Origin: Chrysochromulina tobinii
Lineage: Eukaryota > Haptophyta > Prymnesiales > Chrysochromulinaceae
Assembly: GCA_001275005.1 (NCBI GenBank)
Contig: JWZX01001378.1
Location: 1-19,096, forward strand
Length of the DNA: 19,096 bases
Direction of reading: 5' to 3'
Shown piece after piece: positions 15,743-19,096 of the stretch. Numbering within the stretch: the first letter of the stretch is position 1; every line of letters starts with the position of its first letter. The notes beneath the pieces were generated by a model that saw only the letters and a list, made by a program, of their open reading frames with translations, was not told the DNA's origin and made no database searches. Both the position numbers and the translations under genes were made by a program.

Positions 15743-16037
15743 TGTCATCAGGAAGTCAGGATGCGCACCGTAGTGCACACGTGAGGACTGGCCGGGCGTG
15801 GCCCTGGCCGGGGGAGGGCGCGGCGGCGTCTCGTCTCTGGGCGTCTGCCGTCTGACCTCTCGGCGCCGGGCTCGGGTGCGCGCGGGCGCGCCCGGGCCGG
15901 CGCCCCGCGAGCGCCCGCGACGGGTCGTCGGCGGGTTCGTCTTCGTGTAAATAACAAATATCGCTCGTTGGTCGTCTATACACTATAGGTCGTCTATCGC
16001 AAATGTTGACGTGGACCTTATCATTCTCAGAACAGCT
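15743..16037. other. Short spacer between convergent genes
   Basis: Holds the 3' ends of the ubiquitin hydrolase and the propeller membrane protein. Bases 15790-15930 are extremely GC-rich with many GGCGC and CGCCC blocks able to fold, then composition drops sharply to AT-rich (TAAATAACAAATATC) near 15948. GTCGTCTAT is repeated at about 15971 and 15989. No RNA gene is recognised. Confidence 0.45.
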
Positions 16038-17198
16038 TCACTGCCAGAGCCTGAACATGTGCGGGGACCACAAAAGGAGCAGCGTCGAGAGTCCCGCGAC
16101 GCCCAGTCCCACTACCGCTCCGCCGGCGCGCTTATGGTGCTGCTCCGCGTCGCTCGTCGACCACTGCCGGGGAGGCGCCACGAAGACAGATATGTCCCTC
16201 CGAGCGGCCGCGCCGCGCGGTTCGAAGCCGCTCGCTCGCCGGAAGATGACCGTGGGCGTCGGCTGCACGTCGGCAGTTGCGAAGCTGAGGATCTGCATGG
16301 TTCCCGAGTCAATCAAGAGTGTGCGTCTTTGCGCTTCGGCGAAGACAAAGGCACATGGGCGTGAGAGCCCAAAGCTCAAGACGGGCTTCAATTCAGTCAT
16401 ATTCGCGCCCACATCCGCGCGACCAAGCGTGGCTGGGCGCAGCTGGTCGAGCACGTAGAGGTGTGCGCTCGTGCGCTCGATGGCAATCGCAATCGGGATG
16501 GCCACCCCAGCTACAATTTGGGCCACGCTCGACCCGATGACTCGCCCAACGGCGTCGATGAGAGCCGATCGCACGCATCCAGCGACCATATCCGCCCAGT
16601 AAATCCGCCCCGCATGATAAGTGAGGCCGCCCATCAGCTGCACACCATGGAGGACAACCGTGGGCGCGCCATTGCACACTGCCGCACCGCTCCCGCCCGC
16701 GCGGAGTCGACAGCGCTGGATCATGTTGGCGGCCGAATCGCCCCAATAAAGGATCGCCCCTCCATCGGTGATCGCGTCCGCACTAGCATCTAAGGCGACA
16801 TGCTCAGGCCGTAAAAGATTCTGAGCGACTATCCGCATGTTAGAAGAATCAAACCTGAGCCCAAGGATGACGCCAGCGCCTGCGTCGGTCCAGTAAATCG
16901 TATCTGCGCCGAAACCAGTGGCCTCATGGAGGACGATCCCGGATGGTAGTACGGAGCGGTTGCGGCCCTCTAAAGTGGGACTCACACCCAAGGCGACGAG
17001 GTCGGCTAGTCCGTACGCGAACGGGGTCCTCATCGTATACGTTCTTGTATTGAAAGCTCGAATTTTTGCCGAAGATCCGTCGACCATGGTGAGAAGAACA
17101 GTATCGATCGCGAGGCCTTCGATGAAATCATAAGCTGACTGCTGACCAACGGAGCAGACGGCACCGGCGAGGAGCAGCCCTAAACTCTTGTGTTCCAT
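16038..17198 (-). CDS. Type I membrane protein with YWTD-like (LDLR class B) propeller
   Basis: 386 residues from ATG 17198. The first about 17 residues (MEHKSLGLLLAGAVCSVG) look like a signal peptide. The body has repeated blade signatures TIYWTDAGAGVI, ILYWGDSAANMI, RIYWADMVAGCV and HLYVLDQLRPAT, each followed by a short basic or hydrophobic strand, as in the LDL-receptor YWTD/NHL-type six-bladed propellers. A hydrophobic segment near the C-terminus (about 357-378, AVVGLGVAGLSTLLLLW) ends with a short basic tail and would anchor it with the propeller outside or in the lumen. Such domains usually bind protein or sugar ligands; the ligand here is unknown. No EGF or LDL-A modules accompany it, unlike animal receptors. 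It is one exon and converges on the ubiquitin hydrolase. Confidence 0.8.
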   Translation of the reverse strand: MEHKSLGLLLAGAVCSVGQQSAYDFIEGLAIDTVLLTMVDGSSAKIRAFNTRTYTMRTPFAYGLADLVALGVSPTLEGRNRSVLPSGIVLHEATGFGADTIYWTDAGAGVILGLRFDSSNMRIVAQNLLRPEHVALDASADAITDGGAILYWGDSAANMIQRCRLRAGGSGAAVCNGAPTVVLHGVQLMGGLTYHAGRIYWADMVAGCVRSALIDAVGRVIGSSVAQIVAGVAIPIAIAIERTSAHLYVLDQLRPATLGRADVGANMTELKPVLSFGLSRPCAFVFAEAQRRTLLIDSGTMQILSFATADVQPTPTVIFRRASGFEPRGAAARRDISVFVAPPRQWSTSDAEQHHKRAGGAVVGLGVAGLSTLLLLWSPHMFRLWQ

Positions 17199-17347
17199 GT
17201 GAATCTCGGCGCCAAAACGGTCGTGAATTCACAACATTTCGCCAAGGGGCCAAGGACGACGTCCCACTGCCTGGTCAATGAGTTGTGATTGTCTAGAGGA
17301 GTGTGAATGACGTAAACACGACATTTCGCAATCTCTCTACTGAGGTC
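17199..17347. promoter_or_regulatory. Divergent promoter region, propeller gene and plastid protein gene
   Basis: 149 bases separate the two divergent ATGs (17198 on minus, 17348 on plus). Both promoters must lie here or extend into the genes. The stretch is less GC-rich than the surroundings and has no clear TATA box. Confidence 0.4.
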
Positions 17348-17773
17348 ATGACCTCCGTCATGCGCTTCGCCGCCCTTCTCCTCGCGCTCATCGTGCAGTG
17401 TGATGGCCTCGTTCTCGGCGCACGCTCAGCGTCACTTGCGCCACGGACCTCGCTTGTGAGACTGGAGGCGCCGCCGCCACCACCGAAGGGCAAGCTCGGC
17501 GCCACCATCGACCAGGATGGCAAGAGCAACGTCTGGGTGAGCACGCCCCTCACGCAGGCCCCACCAACAAAACACTGTCCGTGTTGCTGGTGACTGCGTT
17601 CTGAGCTGCCCCATACTCGGCCCACTGCGCAGGCTGTGGAGCCGTCGATGAAGGTCGATAAGAAGGACAAGGGCTTGATGGCCTTCGCGCCTGTCGCAGG
17701 CGTCGCCGTGCTTGCGCTTCTTGCGATCCCGCTGCTGCCCTCGCTGTTCGCCGCAAACCCGGACCAGGTCTAA
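17348..17773 (+). CDS. Small plastid-targeted single-span membrane protein (two exons)
   Basis: Exon 1 is 17348-17536, the intron 17537-17632 (GTGAGC donor, CTGCGCAG acceptor, 96 bases) and exon 2 17633-17773. The two join in phase 0 to give 109 residues. ATG 17360 is an alternative start. The N-terminus (MRFAALLLALIVQCDG) is a signal peptide and the following Ser/Arg/Ala/Leu segment resembles a transit peptide: the bipartite type used to enter secondary plastids. The mature part starts near the APPPPPKGKLG segment, contains DGKSNVW|AVEP across the splice junction, a KVDKKDKG charged stretch, and a single membrane span at about 78-102, ending NPDQV. Size and topology suit a small thylakoid or photosystem-associated subunit, but I cannot match it to a named Psb, Psa or Pet protein. 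Other possibilities are a chloroplast membrane or endomembrane protein. Confidence 0.8.
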
Positions 17774-18067
17774 GCGGATATGCCGCAACGTGCGAGCACC
17801 ACGCACGCACGCGGCGTTAAAGTTCCCTATCGGCGCGAGGTATAGCCGCCATGCCTTGCCTAAGCCTTTTGTCGTGTGCATGACCTCCAATACACCTATT
17901 GCGTTCTTGTCCAAAAAACTACATTCTGATGGGTTGCTTGGAAACCGGACCTTATTGGACGTGATGCACCCATCGGCGGACGTACTAACCTACAAGATGC
18001 GTGCGCGCCAACCGGTACAGGTCGCTGTTCGGTGCTGACCGGCTCGGTCAACCGTGGTCTCCCCACT

Positions 18068-18090
18068 CCCGTCTCGTCTTCCGAGACGGG
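18068..18090. repeat. Perfect 9-bp hairpin, 5-base loop
   Basis: CCCGTCTCG (18068-18076), loop TCTTC, CGAGACGGG (18082-18090). The motif CCGAGACGG recurs at 18190-18198. The position about 300 bases after the plastid gene stop would suit a 3' untranslated or 3'-end element. Confidence 0.75.
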
Positions 18091-18102
18091 CACGCAGACG
18101 GC

Positions 18103-18190
18103 CAGTTCAGTTCAGTTCAGTTCAGTTCAGTTCAGTTTTCGATAGGCTTCCGTTAGGTTGTCTGTTGTTTATGTAGTAACTGAACTGAAC
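18103..18190. repeat. TTCAG pentanucleotide array with inverted partner
   Basis: Six TTCAG units (18106-18135), preceded by CAG, are followed 42 bases later by AACTGAACTGAAC (18178-18190), which is the exact reverse complement of 13 bases of the array. The region can therefore fold as a slipping hairpin with several registers. Confidence 0.85.
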
Positions 18191-18395
18191 CGAGACGGCC
18201 ACGCTCGGGGCTCGCGCGCGGCGCGCGCGCGCAGCGGCCAGCGCGAGCACAGCACAGCACAGGGCGGACAGGGGGGTTCGGGCGAGGGGGGGGGTGGTGG
18301 GGGGCACTCGTTCAGTAGTGACGCGTCATCTTGCATGCTTTCGACCTGAATCGACGGGTACAAACGGACAAGGCGTGCGTTTCCACTCAAAAGCC

Positions 18396-19096
18396 ATGCG
18401 ATCTGCGATACTTGCTTTCCTTCCCCTCTTGTCCGTCGCGGTGCACACCCTCGTCCCGCCTGTGTGCAACGCACCAACGGGCTGCTACTGCAACGACCCG
18501 CTAGCCGTCAACTTTGAGCCTGGAGTGAGCAACCCTTCTGGTACGCACCACAGCGCACCGCCCACCTGACAGCACACACGTCACACCAACCAGAGCGGTG
18601 CCATGCTCACTGCAGCTCGCACGCCACCGCAGGTCACGTCGACTACGGTGGGCGCATCGAGGCTCCATGGTTCTGCCAGAGAGCGGTGCGTGGCTGCATG
18701 GACCCTGCCGCCAACAACTACCGCGCCGATGCCGAGTTGGATGACGCCTCCATGTGCAGCTACGGTGGGTGCAACGACACGGCTGCCGCCAACTACCTCG
18801 CGCGGGCGACGTATCACGACGGCAGTTGTTCCTATGAGCGCGTCGGCTGCACTGATCCGAACGCAGACAATTACCACCCCGCCTTCACTGTCTCGTGCGC
18901 GTGGGCGCAGCCACCGCCCAAGGCACCGTTTCCGAGGCCGCCTCCGAGGCCGCCACCGCCGCCGAGCCCGAGGCCGCCGCCCAGCCCACCTCCCAAGCCA
19001 CCGCCCCTTCCAAGCACCCCACCTCCGCTGTCACGTCCGCCGCCGCCTTCGCCGCCGCCCGTTCCACCGCCCTTTCCGCCACCACCGTCCCCGCGT
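18396..19096 (+). CDS. Secreted GCxDPxAxNY-repeat protein with Pro-rich tail (3' end outside window)
   Basis: ATG 18396 begins a signal peptide (MRSAILAFLPLLSVAVHT). Exon 1 ends at 18540 and an intron of 92 bases (GTACGC...CCGCAG, 18541-18632) joins in phase 1 to exon 2 at 18633, open to the window edge. The mature protein starts with a Cys-rich segment (CNAPTGCYCNDPLAVNF). It then has three repeats of the GC-x-D-x2-A-x-NY-x(n)-C type: RGCMDPAANNY, GGCNDTAAANY and VGCTDPNADNY, each closing with a Cys near an Asp/Gly/Ser turn. A Pro/Ser/Arg linker (PRPPPRPPPPP...) follows from about 18912. Such repeats are common in secreted or surface proteins of marine algae and some bacteria; calcium or matrix binding is plausible but not shown. 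The GTGAGC at 18525 is not the donor because it breaks the frame. Confidence 0.82.

Larger units (their letters stand above)
17774..18395. other. Repeat- and hairpin-rich spacer
   Basis: About 620 bases between two plus-strand genes. It contains the 3' end of the plastid protein gene, a perfect hairpin at 18068-18090, a TTCAG tandem array with an inverted partner, a CG-rich stretch at 18210-18235, CAGCA repeats near 18247-18262 and G runs near 18270-18303. The open frame at 17712-18038 shows no domain and is not supported as a gene. Confidence 0.6.

Noticed and set aside
17712-18038. A 108-codon frame after the plastid protein gene
   Set aside because: It overlaps exon 2 in another frame, lacks any motif and has no convincing start context.
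18103-18135. TTCAG array as a telomere-like repeat
   Set aside because: It does not match known algal telomere units (TTAGGG, TTTAGGG), is only six copies, and sits between genes.
18525-18530. GTGAGC as the donor in the GCxDP-repeat gene
   Set aside because: Used with the CCGCAG acceptor it shifts the frame and destroys the Cys repeats; GTACGC at 18541 restores them.

Overview
The window looks like nuclear DNA from a gene-dense, GC-rich microalga of the secondary red-plastid lineage. A haptophyte is my best guess; a pelagophyte or dinoflagellate is not excluded. The evidence is compact GT-AG introns of about 90-150 bases, long SPPPP-type proline-rich linkers, a short protein with an apparent signal peptide plus transit-like region, GCxDPxAxNY cysteine repeats, a USP deubiquitinase and two kinase-fold proteins. 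Nothing resembles a bacterial operon, and I saw no rRNA, tRNA, transposase, integrase or CRISPR array. The organism call is inference from gene style only.

Layout. Positions 1-800 (+) hold the 3' part of a secreted or cell-surface Pro-rich protein. It may be spliced into the next gene at 818-3214 (+), a receptor-like kinase with an SPPPP ectodomain, one membrane span and a kinase domain with all key motifs. A gene-poor stretch with several hairpins follows (3215-4567). At 4568-6592 (-) lies a fusion of a degenerate methyltransferase-like domain with a glycosidase-type beta-propeller. At 6807-12299 (-) lies a very long gene whose N-terminal kinase domain has lost its catalytic residues and is followed by about 840 residues of Ala/Glu-rich coiled coil.

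Positions 12639-13388 (-) carry a small three-exon gene that can only be seen by splicing. Its start lies about 220 bases from the divergent start of a USP36/42-type ubiquitin hydrolase (13610-15742, +). Converging on that is a type I membrane protein with LDL-receptor YWTD-like propeller repeats (16038-17198, -). Divergent from it is a two-exon, probably plastid-targeted, single-span protein (17348-17773, +). A repeat- and hairpin-rich spacer (17774-18395) leads to a secreted protein with GCxDPxAxNY repeats and a Pro-rich tail (18396 to the window end, +).

The genes do not form a pathway. They are mostly independent eukaryotic transcription units, with two likely shared divergent promoter regions (13389-13609 and 17199-17347). 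A recurring theme is surface proteins built from a small Cys-containing or propeller domain plus SPPPP linkers, which fits an alga with an elaborate extracellular covering. The points most worth a second look are the pseudokinase/coiled-coil giant, the methyltransferase-propeller fusion, the receptor-kinase gene structure, and the two small spliced genes.
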